Shown piece by piece: positions 35,520 to 44,963 of a DNA stretch of 64,000 bases. A program made the position numbers and the translations under genes. Every line of letters starts with the position of its first letter. Position 1 is the stretch's first letter. Under the pieces are notes generated by a model, which saw nothing but the letters and a program-made list of their open reading frames with translations, was not told where the DNA came from and ran no database searches. This stretch comes from Acidobacteriota bacterium. Lineage in GTDB: Bacteria > Acidobacteriota > Blastocatellia > Pyrinomonadales > Pyrinomonadaceae. Where the stretch lies: contig JADJBB010000025.1 in the NCBI GenBank assembly GCA_016703965.1, forward strand, positions 558,001-622,000, read 5' to 3'.

Positions 35520-36779
35520 TTAGGTTCCGGTTTCCCAGCTAGTCATGTATTCGAGCATCTCCGGCGTGAGGATGTCCATTTGGACGCCCATGGCGTGGAG
35601 TTTGAGGGAAGCGATCTCCTGGTCGACTTCCTTCGGCAGGACGTGGACGCCGGCGGCGAGTTTGCCATGATTTTTGACCAGATATTCGGCAGAGAGAGCC
35701 TGATTGGCGAACGACATATCCATGACCGAAGCCGGATGGCCTTCAGCAGCAGCGAGGTTGATCAAGCGGCCTTCGCCGAGCACGATCACGCTCTTTCCAC
35801 CGTTTTTGCCGATGTATTCTTCGACGAACGGACGACGTTTAACTGCTTCAGCCGACATTTCGCGAAGGGCATCGAGGTTGAGTTCCAGGTCGAAGTGTCC
35901 GCTGTTGCAGACGATCGCTCCGTCCTTCATTACTTCGAAGTGCTCCTTGTCAATCACGTGGCGGTTGCCGGTGACGGTGACAAAGAAATCGCCGATCTTC
36001 GCAGCTTCCTTCATAGGAAGCACGCGGAAGCCGTCCATGACCGCTTCGATCGCCTTGATAGGATCGATCTCGCAGACGACGACGTTCGAACCGAGCCCGC
36101 GGGCACGCATCGCAACGCCCTTACCGCACCAGCCGTAGCCGACAACGACCATGACCTTACCTGCAAGCAGGATGTTGGTCGCACGGATGATGCCGTCAAG
36201 TGTCGACTGGCCTGTACCGTAGCGGTTATCGAAGAAATGCTTCGTCTGAGCGTCGTTTACAGCGATCGAAGGGAAGGTGAGCACACCGGCTTTGACCATC
36301 GCGTTCAAGCGAACGATACCGGTCGTCGTTTCTTCCGTCGTTCCGATCAGATTTGGGATCAACTCAGGCTTTTCCTTGATCATCGTTGCGACAACGTCAG
36401 ACCCGTCGTCGATGATGAGGTTCGGATTTGTATCAAGAGCTGCTTTGACGTGGCGGACGTACGTTTCGGTCGACTCACCCTTGTGTGCCATCACCGGGAT
36501 TCCCCAGTCAGCGACGAGCGAAGCCGCGACGTCGTCTTGCGTCGAGAGCGGGTTCGAAGCGATCAGAAGCGATTCAGCTCCACCAGCCTGCAATGTGCGG
36601 GCCAGGTTAGCGGTCTCGGTCGTGATGTGGGCACAAGCGATAAGCTTGACGCCTTTCAAAGGCTTTTCTGCCTCAAAACGCTCACGAATAAGGCGGAGAA
36701 CCGGCATTTCGCGGTCAGCCCATTCGATGCGCTGTTTGCCCTGCGGTGCCAGGTTTATGTCTTTGATATCGTATTCCAT
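35520..36779 (-). CDS. ahcY: Adenosylhomocysteinase (S-adenosylhomocysteine hydrolase)
   Basis: 419 residues from the ATG at 36779 (MEYDIKDINLAPQG), chosen because GCAGGAAC precedes it by about 8 nt; the frame is open to 36914 and an ATG at 36800 is also possible. NAD-binding VVGYGWCGKGVAMRARGLG, the substrate region AHITTETANLARTLQAGGAE and the end DILTPEMLEYMTSWETGT are typical. It splits S-adenosylhomocysteine to adenosine and homocysteine and so removes inhibition of methyltransferases. It follows metK on the same strand; the 138-bp gap holds an inverted-repeat pair. Confidence 0.97.
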   Translation of the reverse strand: MEYDIKDINLAPQGKQRIEWADREMPVLRLIRERFEAEKPLKGVKLIACAHITTETANLARTLQAGGAESLLIASNPLSTQDDVAASLVADWGIPVMAHKGESTETYVRHVKAALDTNPNLIIDDGSDVVATMIKEKPELIPNLIGTTEETTTGIVRLNAMVKAGVLTFPSIAVNDAQTKHFFDNRYGTGQSTLDGIIRATNILLAGKVMVVVGYGWCGKGVAMRARGLGSNVVVCEIDPIKAIEAVMDGFRVLPMKEAAKIGDFFVTVTGNRHVIDKEHFEVMKDGAIVCNSGHFDLELNLDALREMSAEAVKRRPFVEEYIGKNGGKSVIVLGEGRLINLAAAEGHPASVMDMSFANQALSAEYLVKNHGKLAAGVHVLPKEVDQEIASLKLHAMGVQMDILTPEMLEYMTSWETGT

Positions 36780-36810
36780 TGATGTTCCTGCGTTAGCCAT
36801 AATTTGTTTC

Positions 36811-36912
36811 GGACCGCAGGCTGCTAGCCTGCGTGTGTCTCTTGCTAAAAAAATTGTAAAGTTAGACTCGGCGTCAATTTCTAACGATACGCAGGCTGGC
36901 AGCCTGCGTTCC
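36811..36912. repeat. Inverted-repeat pair in the metK-ahcY gap
   Basis: GGACCGCAGGCTGCTAGCCT(GCG) (36811-36833) and CGCAGGCTGGCAGCCTGCGT(TCC) (36890-36912) are near-complements. Each arm is itself a palindrome (CGCAGGCT/AGCCTGCG). Two nested hairpins or one long cruciform are possible. Confidence 0.8.
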
Positions 36913-36916
36913 AATG

Positions 36917-38080
36917 TTACGCCGCGACTCCCTTATGTTCCTCAGCCGCAGTTCTTAGAGCCTCGGCTTTATCTGTAACTTCCCACGAGAATTCGCCGTT
37001 CTTACGTCCAAAATGGCCGAAACGTGCAGTTTCCTTGTAGATAGGTCGGCGAAGATCGAGAGCTTCGATGATCGCCTTTGGCGTCAGGGTGAAATTCTCG
37101 CGAACGATGTCCGATATACGCTCGTCATCGATGCTTCCGGTACCGTGCGAGTCGATCAGAACTGAAACCGGTTCCGCAACTCCGATAGCGTAAGCTAACT
37201 GAACAGTACACTTATCGGCAAGCCCGGCAGCGACGACATTCTTTGCGATGTAGCGTGCCATATACGCAGCCGAGCGGTCCACTTTTGTCGGATCCTTGCC
37301 CGAAAAAGCACCGCCGCCATGGGGAGCGTATCCGCCGTAAGTATCAACGATGATCTTGCGGCCTGTGACGCCGGCATCGCCCATTGGACCGCCAACGACG
37401 AATTTACCCGTCGGGTTGATATGATATTTGGTCTGATCGTCAAGCAGTTCAGCTGGGATCACGGGCTTAATTACGTGCTCCAGGATGTCGCGGCGAATGT
37501 CCTCGATGTCGAGATCAGCGGTCTGTGACGAGATCACAACTGCTTCGACGCGGAAAGGACGGCCGTCACGATATTCGATCGAGACTTGCGATTTGCCATC
37601 AGGACGGAGGTAGGGAATTGTGCCGTCCCGGCGAACCTTCGACAGTTGTCGCGTCAGGTTATGAGCCATCTGGATCGGCATCGGCATCAGCTCAGGTGTC
37701 TCGTTACACGCAAAACCGAACATCAGGCCCTGATCGCCGGCACCGCCGGTGTCAACGCCCTGTGCGATATCCGGCGACTGGGTGCCGATAGCGTCGATGA
37801 CGCTGCAGGTGTTCGAATCGTAACCGAATTCGGCGTTGTTATAGCCGATCTCTTCGATCGTTTCGCGAATGATCTGCTTGTAATTGACCTTTGCGGTTGT
37901 AGTGATCTCACCTGCAACTACTGCCAAACCTGTGGTTACAAGCGTTTCGCAAGCAACACGTGCCGTCGGATCCTGCGCCAAAATAGCGTCTAGAATTGCA
38001 TCCGAGATATGATCCGCGATCGTATCCGGATGGCCCGCTGTGACAGACTCCGATGTAAATAAAAAATTTCCGTTACTCAA
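36917..38080 (-). CDS. metK: S-adenosylmethionine synthetase
   Basis: 387 residues. ESVTAGHPDTIADHISDAIL holds the ATP-binding His; GAGDQGLMFGFACNET and GGGAFSGKDPTKVDRSAAY are invariant blocks. MetK joins methionine and ATP to give SAM. With ahcY downstream this forms the core of the methyl cycle. No SAM riboswitch was recognised in the 120 bp before the start. The start MSNGNFLFTSES fits the family. Confidence 0.98.
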   Translation of the reverse strand: MSNGNFLFTSESVTAGHPDTIADHISDAILDAILAQDPTARVACETLVTTGLAVVAGEITTTAKVNYKQIIRETIEEIGYNNAEFGYDSNTCSVIDAIGTQSPDIAQGVDTGGAGDQGLMFGFACNETPELMPMPIQMAHNLTRQLSKVRRDGTIPYLRPDGKSQVSIEYRDGRPFRVEAVVISSQTADLDIEDIRRDILEHVIKPVIPAELLDDQTKYHINPTGKFVVGGPMGDAGVTGRKIIVDTYGGYAPHGGGAFSGKDPTKVDRSAAYMARYIAKNVVAAGLADKCTVQLAYAIGVAEPVSVLIDSHGTGSIDDERISDIVRENFTLTPKAIIEALDLRRPIYKETARFGHFGRKNGEFSWEVTDKAEALRTAAEEHKGVAA

Positions 38081-38201
38081 TTGTTTACGTAACTCCTTTT
38101 ATAGGGCTGTCTTGTTGAAATCCGAATAGATAACAAAACGATAATAATAGCCTTTTCCCAGAAAGGTGTCAAAGCTCACCATGCCGTGCATACATCGAGT
38201 G

Positions 38202-39494
38202 TCATCCCGCTGTCTCGAAGTCATTCAGGGAGTTCTGTTTACGGTATAACGCGTGGATAGTGAGGGTTGCGACAAATGATAGGGAAGTAATGAGGATCAG
38301 GCTGTAAAAAGCCCGAGTATAGTCGCCGCCATCAGCGTCTGCGATCTTGGATGTGATGATCGTCCCTGATGAAGCCCCAAGCGTTTCGATCAATATCACG
38401 GCCCCGAGGATCTTGCCGTATTCTTTGACGCCGAAGTGTTCCGCAACCATCAATTGCAGCAGCACGAACATTCCGCCGTAGTTCAGCCCGAAGATAACGG
38501 CAAATACGTAAATAGTGACGGTGTTGAAGTATAGAAACGTGAGGGTCGAGATCACCATTAATGCCGCAGAGACGAGCATTACTTTTGAAATAGGGAAACG
38601 ATCACTCAAAAAGCCGTAGAGGAACTTTCCGATCACGCTGAGGCCGAATAGGAGGGATTGAACACCCGCGGCCTGCGACGGCGTAAAGCCGATCACAGGG
38701 CTTTGCAGGTAAAGGTTCAACTGCTGGGTGACCACAAAGATAGTGTAGAAGATGAGGGCTGCGGTAGTGCCGAAAATCCAGAAAATAGGCATTTTAAGGG
38801 CTTTGACGAGCGGTATGCCTTCAGCCGGAGCGATCATTTCATGGACCGTTTCTGGTGCTGACCCATCTGGCAACAATCCTAATTCCGACGGGCGGTTTTT
38901 GACCAGAAAGATGACGGCGGGCAGCAAAATGACCCATACGAGCAGGCTTACCGCGAACATTGCCGTACGCCAGCCGTAAGCCTGAATCAGCGGGGTCACG
39001 ATCTGAGGGATCACAACTCCGCCAAAGCTGGTTCCGGTCAAAACAATGCCGAGGGCGGTTCCGCGACGCTTTGAAAACCAGTTCGAGACGAGCACCGTAC
39101 ACACCAGCACGCCGACAAATGCCAGCGAAGCGCCCAGCAGAGCGTGTGCCAGATAGACCATCGCGACCGAGTCAGCCTGCGAATAAATGACCACGCCGCT
39201 GCCGAGGATAATGCAGCCGGCGACCATCAGAATCTTGGCAGATGTTTTTTGGAGCAGATAGCCAGCGAGCGGCCCGAGCAATCCGGCGAGAAAAAACGTG
39301 ATCGCTGGTGCGTAGCCATAAACGGACTGGATCCGGTCCTGCGGTACAGAATCATTCGCAACCAGTTCGTTTTGGACAAATTTATAAAATACGGGGATAC
39401 CGCCTATCGCGAGGCCGTTGCTGACGACGAGAGCGAGCAAGCAAATGGCGGCGACGTACCAACCATAGAAAAACTTGCCGGCCGGTTTCGTCAT
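38202..39494 (-). CDS. MFS transporter, oxalate/formate antiporter-like
   Basis: 430 residues with about twelve membrane helices. It begins FFYGWYVAAICLLALVVSNG, a signature of the OFA/monocarboxylate-type MFS group. GTALGIVLTGTSFGGVVIPQ and SDRFPISKVMLVSAALM are the central loops, and a last helix ends HALYRKQNSL. It probably exchanges a small organic acid across the inner membrane. The substrate is not determined by sequence. It stands alone between metK and the bifunctional-nuclease gene. Confidence 0.85.
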   Translation of the reverse strand: MTKPAGKFFYGWYVAAICLLALVVSNGLAIGGIPVFYKFVQNELVANDSVPQDRIQSVYGYAPAITFFLAGLLGPLAGYLLQKTSAKILMVAGCIILGSGVVIYSQADSVAMVYLAHALLGASLAFVGVLVCTVLVSNWFSKRRGTALGIVLTGTSFGGVVIPQIVTPLIQAYGWRTAMFAVSLLVWVILLPAVIFLVKNRPSELGLLPDGSAPETVHEMIAPAEGIPLVKALKMPIFWIFGTTAALIFYTIFVVTQQLNLYLQSPVIGFTPSQAAGVQSLLFGLSVIGKFLYGFLSDRFPISKVMLVSAALMVISTLTFLYFNTVTIYVFAVIFGLNYGGMFVLLQLMVAEHFGVKEYGKILGAVILIETLGASSGTIITSKIADADGGDYTRAFYSLILITSLSFVATLTIHALYRKQNSLNDFETAG

Positions 39495-39584
39495 ATAGCG
39501 ATATTCAGAGGGAAGTTACTTAAAACGCAGATATTTACGGTATCTGAAACACCGTTTGCGTCTGATAATAGAGATTATGTAAGA

Positions 39585-40067
39585 TTATCCGATCAGCTCC
39601 GGCCATTCGTCCGTTGGCGTTTCCGGGTCGTCGATCGCGGTGTCGCTTGGCGTCGATGACGCCGATAGATCGATCACCTTTTGCTCAACAAAAATTGGAC
39701 AATCAAGTCGCAATGCCAATGCGATCGCATCTGACGGTCGTGCGTCGATCATTACCGGATCTCCATTTTTATCCTTGAGATCAATACGGGCGTAGAATGT
39801 GTTTTCGAGCAGATCTGTGATCACAACGCTAGCGGCGGCCAGTTCGCACTCGATGATGACGTTTCTTAGCAGATCGTGTGTCATAGGACGCTGCGGGACC
39901 ACTTTTTCGATCTCAAGGGCGATCGCATTCGCCTCAAACGCTCCGACCCATATCGGCAGGACGGTCTCCGAATCGATGCCTTTGAGCACGACGATCGGCG
40001 TGTTTGTGTTTGGATCCATTATCAGGGCTCCGATCTTTACTTCGACCAGGCTTTGCTCGTTACTCAT
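39585..40067 (-). CDS. Bifunctional nuclease family protein (DUF151)
   Basis: 160 residues. VEVKIGALIMDPNTNTPIVVLKG, ETVLPIWVGAFEANAIALEIE and VMIDARPSDAIALALRLDCPIFV are the family blocks. A plant member has DNase and RNase activity, while bacterial ones are mostly uncharacterised. The C-terminal 25 residues are acidic and low-complexity. It lies 2 bp after the miaB stop, so the two are likely co-transcribed. Confidence 0.88.
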   Translation of the reverse strand: MSNEQSLVEVKIGALIMDPNTNTPIVVLKGIDSETVLPIWVGAFEANAIALEIEKVVPQRPMTHDLLRNVIIECELAAASVVITDLLENTFYARIDLKDKNGDPVMIDARPSDAIALALRLDCPIFVEQKVIDLSASSTPSDTAIDDPETPTDEWPELIG

Positions 40068-40069
40068 GT

Positions 40070-41401
40070 TTATCCTCGGATCTCTCCAAACAGCGAATTC
40101 GTCTTGATATCAGTGATCTCAACATCGACGACCTGACCCAACAGATCGGTTGAACCTTCAAAGTTAACTACCTTGTGACACGTCGAATGTCCCGTCAAGC
40201 CCGTATCATACCGAGTCGATCTGCCTTCAACTAACACTTTACGTTTTGTTCGTAAATATCGCTGTAAACGCCTAGTTTGCATGGCTTTTTGAGCCCGTTC
40301 AAGCTCCATAAAGCGAACCGTTTTCTCAGCCGCCGAAACGTCGTCTTCCATCTCGAATGCCGGCGTTCCAGGACGCGGCGAGTATTTGAAAATATACGCC
40401 ATGTCGAACCCGCAATATTCTACCATTCTCACGCTCTCACGGAAATCAGCCTCAGTTTCTCCCGGAAATCCCACGATAATATCGGTCGTGAGAGCAATAT
40501 CACGGTGCGAAGACCGCAAACGATCGATCTTTTCAAAATACTTTTCGATCGTATGGCCGCGTTTCATCATTCTCAGCACGCGGTTGCTGCCGGATTGGAC
40601 CGGCAAATGGACCCAGTTGCAGAGATTTTCGTTCTCTTCGATAGCGTCAACGATATCCGAGCGAAAATCGCGGGGAAATGAGGTCGTGAACTTTACCCTC
40701 TCGATTCCAGTCGCCGCGACAGCTCGCAACAATTTTGTGAAGGCCGACTTCCCTTCAAACCCCTCAAGCCCTACATTAGTATCTGGCTTGTAACTATTTA
40801 CGTTTTGACCAATTAGGTGAACTTCCCTAACGCCTTTTTCTTTCAGTTCGGCTACCTGGCGAACGATCTGCGACGGCTCAAAACTCTTTTCACGCCCGCG
40901 TGAAAAAGGAACGATACAATAAGTACAAAACTTATTACAGCCTTCGATGATCGGCAAAAATGCGACGTAGGGTGAATGGCGGTGCGTATCCGCAACGGTC
41001 CAGTCGTATTCGTCCTCGCGTTCGCCGACATCTAGAACCTGATCGCCAGTCCGCAGCGTCTCCTTAACAGCGGCTGAAACCCGCCCTACGGCTCGTGTTC
41101 CAAGAACAAAATCGACGCCTTCGATCTTATCAAACAGCATCTCGCCCTCTAGCTGAGCGACGCAGCCCATCACGCCGACCACCGGCATCTTCTTTGCCGC
41201 TTTCTTTCGCAGCCGGCCGATGCGTGAATAGAGTTTGTGTTCAGCTTTTTCGCGGACGGAACAGGTATTTATGATGACAACGTCCGCATCTGTATCGCTT
41301 GAGGTCATTTCAAAACCGTCACGCGCCAGCGTCGTAGAAATGCGCTCTGAATCAGAGACATTCATTTGACACCCGAAAGTTTCCAGATAAACTTTTTTCA
41401 T
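40070..41401 (-). CDS. miaB: tRNA-2-methylthio-N6-dimethylallyladenosine synthase MiaB
   Basis: 443 residues from the ATG at 41401 (MKKVYLETFGCQMNV); the frame is open to 41494. The three N-terminal cysteines are in TFGCQMN, INTCSVRE and VMGCVAQ, and the radical-SAM set is CNKFCTYC. A TRAM domain closes the protein. MiaB methylthiolates A37 of tRNAs reading UNN codons. Its start is 2 bp from the dnaE start on the opposite strand, with no Shine-Dalgarno sequence on either side, so both may be leaderless. Confidence 0.95.
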   Translation of the reverse strand: MKKVYLETFGCQMNVSDSERISTTLARDGFEMTSSDTDADVVIINTCSVREKAEHKLYSRIGRLRKKAAKKMPVVGVMGCVAQLEGEMLFDKIEGVDFVLGTRAVGRVSAAVKETLRTGDQVLDVGEREDEYDWTVADTHRHSPYVAFLPIIEGCNKFCTYCIVPFSRGREKSFEPSQIVRQVAELKEKGVREVHLIGQNVNSYKPDTNVGLEGFEGKSAFTKLLRAVAATGIERVKFTTSFPRDFRSDIVDAIEENENLCNWVHLPVQSGSNRVLRMMKRGHTIEKYFEKIDRLRSSHRDIALTTDIIVGFPGETEADFRESVRMVEYCGFDMAYIFKYSPRPGTPAFEMEDDVSAAEKTVRFMELERAQKAMQTRRLQRYLRTKRKVLVEGRSTRYDTGLTGHSTCHKVVNFEGSTDLLGQVVDVEITDIKTNSLFGEIRG

Positions 41402-41403
41402 AT

Positions 41404-44400
41404 ATGGCGCAAAAAGTAGAACGGCCGGTTTTTGGATCGAAGGACTTCGTTCACCTGCATTTACATACCGATTATAGCCTGTTGCAGAGCACAATCCAAC
41501 TTAAGCCTTTGGCGAAGCGGCTGAAGGAGTTGGACATGAGAGCCTGCGCCATCACCGATTACGGCAATATGTACGGGGCTGTTTCGTACTTTAACGTGAT
41601 GTCCGGCAACGGCATTCAACCGATCATTGGTATTGAGGCTCACCTGACGTTTGGCAGCCGTTTGGACCGCACATCGTCGGTCGGAGCAGGCGAACGCGGC
41701 TATTACAACATCATTCTGCTTGCCCGCGATGTCGAAGGATATCAAAACCTCATCCACCTTTCATCGTCAGCATTTACCGAAGGGTTTCATCACAAACCGA
41801 GGATCGATATCGAGCTGCTTTCGCAGCGAAGCAAAGGACTTATCGGCCTTTCGGCCGGGATCGACGGAGCGGTTTCGCATTTTTTGCTGACTGGAAATGA
41901 GGAAAAAGCTCTGTCGAATGCGAAGTTGTTCGAGGACATTTTCGGCAAAGGCAATTACTACCTCGAGATACAAGACAGGGTCGACGAACGCGGGCAAAAG
42001 CTGATTGCGGACACTGTCGCCCTTTCAAAACAAAGCGGTATCGAACTGGTCGCGACGAATGACGTTCATTACATGAACGCGGACGACGCTCGTGCCCAGC
42101 AGGTACTGATCGCGATCGGCGAAGGGCGAACGGTCGGCGATAACCGCGAAACGGCGGCGGCGATCCGCTATCTTCGTTCTGCGGAGGAAATGTGGGACAT
42201 CTTCGGTGCCGAACTGCCGCAATCGCTGAATAACACGATGAAGATCGCCGAAATGTGCGATCTCGACATACCGCAGGGCGACGATGTTCGTCAGCTGCCC
42301 AATTATCCCATCCCAGTCAGCGAGGGCGACATCAGCGTCGACGATTACTTCGAAAAGGTCCTTTGGGAAGGCTTTGAAGAGCGGAAAAAGACCGAATGGG
42401 AGCCAATGCGTGAGCTTGGAACGCTTAAGCACACGATGGAAGAGTACGAGGATCGTTTGCGGATCGAGATCGCCACGATCAAGCGCATGGGCTTTCCCGG
42501 CTACTTCCTGATCGTGTGGGATTTTATCGCGTACGCTAAAGACAAAGGCATTCCGGTTGGACCTGGACGCGGTTCAGCCGCCGGTTCCCTGGCAGCGTTT
42601 TGTATGCGGATCACTGACGTAGATCCGATCCAGTATGATCTGCTGTTTGAGCGATTCTTGAACCCGGAACGTATCTCGATGCCCGATATCGACATCGATT
42701 TCTGCATTCGCGGACGCGGCGATGTGATCAGCCACGTTACGGAATTTTACGGTAAAGAGTCGGTTTGCCAGATAATCACCTTCGGAACGATGGCTTCGCG
42801 AGCCGCGATCAAGGACGTTGGACGAGCCCTCAACATGCCGTACGGTGACGTCGAAAAGATCGCAAAACTCATCCCGCCGCCGATCCGCGGACGTAACGTA
42901 AGTATTTCGCAGGCTCTCGAGACAGTTCCCGAACTTAAAGCTGCAACGAAGGATGCTAAGGTGAAAGAGTTGGTGGATCTGGCTTTACGGCTCGAAGGTT
43001 GTTCGCGTCACACTTCGGTTCACGCTGCAGGGGTTGTCATCAGTCCTAAACCTTTGCACGAACTCGTTCCGGTTGCTTTATCGGGCAAAGACGAGCTTAC
43101 CAGCCAATATCCGATGGGCGATCTTGAGAAAGTCGGGATGCTCAAGATGGACTTTCTGGGGCTAACGACGCTGACTGTGATCGCCGATTGCCTCGCCTCG
43201 ATGAAGGAAAAACTCGGCGTCACCATCGACTGGGCAAAGATACCAACCGACGACCAGAAGACGATGGAGCTGTTCGGCGAAGGTCGGACTGAAGCGATAT
43301 TCCAGTTTGAATCCTCGGGCATGGCGGACATGTGCCGCCGTCTGCGGCCAAAGGAACTCGAAGATCTCTCCGCCCTTAACGCCCTCTACCGTCCGGGACC
43401 GCTCGACGGCGGTATGATCGACGATTTTATCGACCGTCATCGCGGCTTAAAGCCCGTGGAATATGTACTTCCAGAGATGGAAGCGATCCTCGGAAACACT
43501 TTCGGCGTCCTCGTCTATCAGGAACAGATCATGCAGCTCGCTCAGCGGCTCGCCGGTTACAGCCTCGGCCAGGCCGACCTGATGCGGCGGGCGATGGGTA
43601 AGAAAAAGATCGAGGAAATGGCGGTTCACGAACAAACTTTTGTGGATGGAGCCGTTGCCAACAAGATCCCTAAAAAAACGGCCAAAGAGATCTTTGACCT
43701 GATGGCGAAGTTCGCCGATTACGGATTCAACCGCAGCCACTCGATGGCATATGCGGTTCTCGCCTTTCAAACAGCGTATCTAAAGGCTCATTATCCGGCG
43801 TATTTCTACGCTTCTGTTCTGTCTCACGAAGCCCAGGACAGTGCGAAGGTCTATAAATACTCGACCGAGCTGAAGTCGATGGGCCTTTCCCTGCTGCCGC
43901 CGGATGTAAATGAGAGCGGCGATGGATTTACGCCGGTCGAGGACACGGTTCGATACGGCCTGACCGCGATCAAAGGAATGGGTTCGTCGAGCGTCGCGGC
44001 GATCGTTGAGGCTAGAAAGACGGGCAGATTCACTTCCCTCTTCGATTTTTGCTCACGGATGAATGCCGGTGCGGTTAATCGCCGCGGGCTTGAGAGCCTG
44101 GTTGCGGCCGGGGCGTTTGATTCGATGATGCCGGATGGCGAGGAAACCGGCTCGTGGCGAGCGAGGCTGCATTCAGCGATCGAGCCTGCGCTTCAGCAAG
44201 GCCAGCGAATGGCTGAGGACCGTTTGGGGGGGCAAAGCGGCTTGTTTGGGGCCGTTGAGACATCGTCGGACGATGTTCAGACGCTTCCGAAGGCTACTCC
44301 ATGGACTCAGGCGGAATTAGCAACTCGCGAAAAAGCGGCGATCGGGTTTTATCTTTCAACCCATCCTTTAGACAACTATAAGGAGCTACTCGACGGCATT

Positions 44401-44931
44401 AATCTAAAGAATATTGCCGATATCGGCGACATGAATTCGGGCGATATGGTCACGCTTGCGGGTATGATCAGCGGTTTGCAGATCCGGACGAGTAAGAAAG
44501 GCAATCGTTTTGCGATGTTTCGGTTTGAAGATCGGTCTTCGGGAATGAAAGCGGTCGTGCTTGGTGAGAATTTCAATAAACTAAGCCCGCTGCTGGCTGA
44601 TGATCAGATGTTCATCGCCGATGGCAAGATCGAGGCTCCGGACGGGCAGGAACCGACGTTGATGATCAACGAATTGCGGTCGCTCGATGAAACAATTGCT
44701 ACGCGGGCCCGGGCGATCAGCATCACGATTCCGGGGCAGACGGATGAGGCTTATTTCGAATCGCTCTATTCTCTGCTGGAACGCGAACGCGGCCGTTGCG
44801 GCGTAATTCTATCGATAAAAGCGGGCGATACCCGTGTAAAGCTCGAAGCCGGTGGACTAAGCGTCACGGGCAGCCGTTCCCTACAGCGTGAACTCGAGGG
44901 CCGCGGCTGTGCGGTCGAGTGGGTTAACTGA
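41404..44931 (+). CDS. dnaE: DNA polymerase III subunit alpha
   Basis: 1175 residues. PHP domain from VHLHLHTDYSLLQST, the family I block VGPGRGSAAGSLAAFCM, catalytic Asp in MPDIDIDFC and a helix-hairpin-helix and OB region in the C-terminal third. It is the replicative polymerase of the DnaE1 class. The start codon is separated by two bases from that of miaB. The C-terminus is within normal length. No intein or frame change. Confidence 0.97.
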   Translation: MAQKVERPVFGSKDFVHLHLHTDYSLLQSTIQLKPLAKRLKELDMRACAITDYGNMYGAVSYFNVMSGNGIQPIIGIEAHLTFGSRLDRTSSVGAGERGYYNIILLARDVEGYQNLIHLSSSAFTEGFHHKPRIDIELLSQRSKGLIGLSAGIDGAVSHFLLTGNEEKALSNAKLFEDIFGKGNYYLEIQDRVDERGQKLIADTVALSKQSGIELVATNDVHYMNADDARAQQVLIAIGEGRTVGDNRETAAAIRYLRSAEEMWDIFGAELPQSLNNTMKIAEMCDLDIPQGDDVRQLPNYPIPVSEGDISVDDYFEKVLWEGFEERKKTEWEPMRELGTLKHTMEEYEDRLRIEIATIKRMGFPGYFLIVWDFIAYAKDKGIPVGPGRGSAAGSLAAFCMRITDVDPIQYDLLFERFLNPERISMPDIDIDFCIRGRGDVISHVTEFYGKESVCQIITFGTMASRAAIKDVGRALNMPYGDVEKIAKLIPPPIRGRNVSISQALETVPELKAATKDAKVKELVDLALRLEGCSRHTSVHAAGVVISPKPLHELVPVALSGKDELTSQYPMGDLEKVGMLKMDFLGLTTLTVIADCLASMKEKLGVTIDWAKIPTDDQKTMELFGEGRTEAIFQFESSGMADMCRRLRPKELEDLSALNALYRPGPLDGGMIDDFIDRHRGLKPVEYVLPEMEAILGNTFGVLVYQEQIMQLAQRLAGYSLGQADLMRRAMGKKKIEEMAVHEQTFVDGAVANKIPKKTAKEIFDLMAKFADYGFNRSHSMAYAVLAFQTAYLKAHYPAYFYASVLSHEAQDSAKVYKYSTELKSMGLSLLPPDVNESGDGFTPVEDTVRYGLTAIKGMGSSSVAAIVEARKTGRFTSLFDFCSRMNAGAVNRRGLESLVAAGAFDSMMPDGEETGSWRARLHSAIEPALQQGQRMAEDRLGGQSGLFGAVETSSDDVQTLPKATPWTQAELATREKAAIGFYLSTHPLDNYKELLDGINLKNIADIGDMNSGDMVTLAGMISGLQIRTSKKGNRFAMFRFEDRSSGMKAVVLGENFNKLSPLLADDQMFIADGKIEAPDGQEPTLMINELRSLDETIATRARAISITIPGQTDEAYFESLYSLLERERGRCGVILSIKAGDTRVKLEAGGLSVTGSRSLQRELEGRGCAVEWVN

Positions 44932-44963
44932 ACAATTCCGAGCATTGTTGTATCATAGTGTTT

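Noticed and set aside
35520..36782. Long open frame antisense to ahcY (400 codons, + strand)
   Set aside because: It is the mirror of a well-conserved gene and shows no recognisable domain, ribosome site or codon bias of its own.
36811..36912. SAH or SAM riboswitch in the metK-ahcY gap
   Set aside because: The structure is two self-palindromic arms in inverted orientation, and no riboswitch core sequence was recognised.
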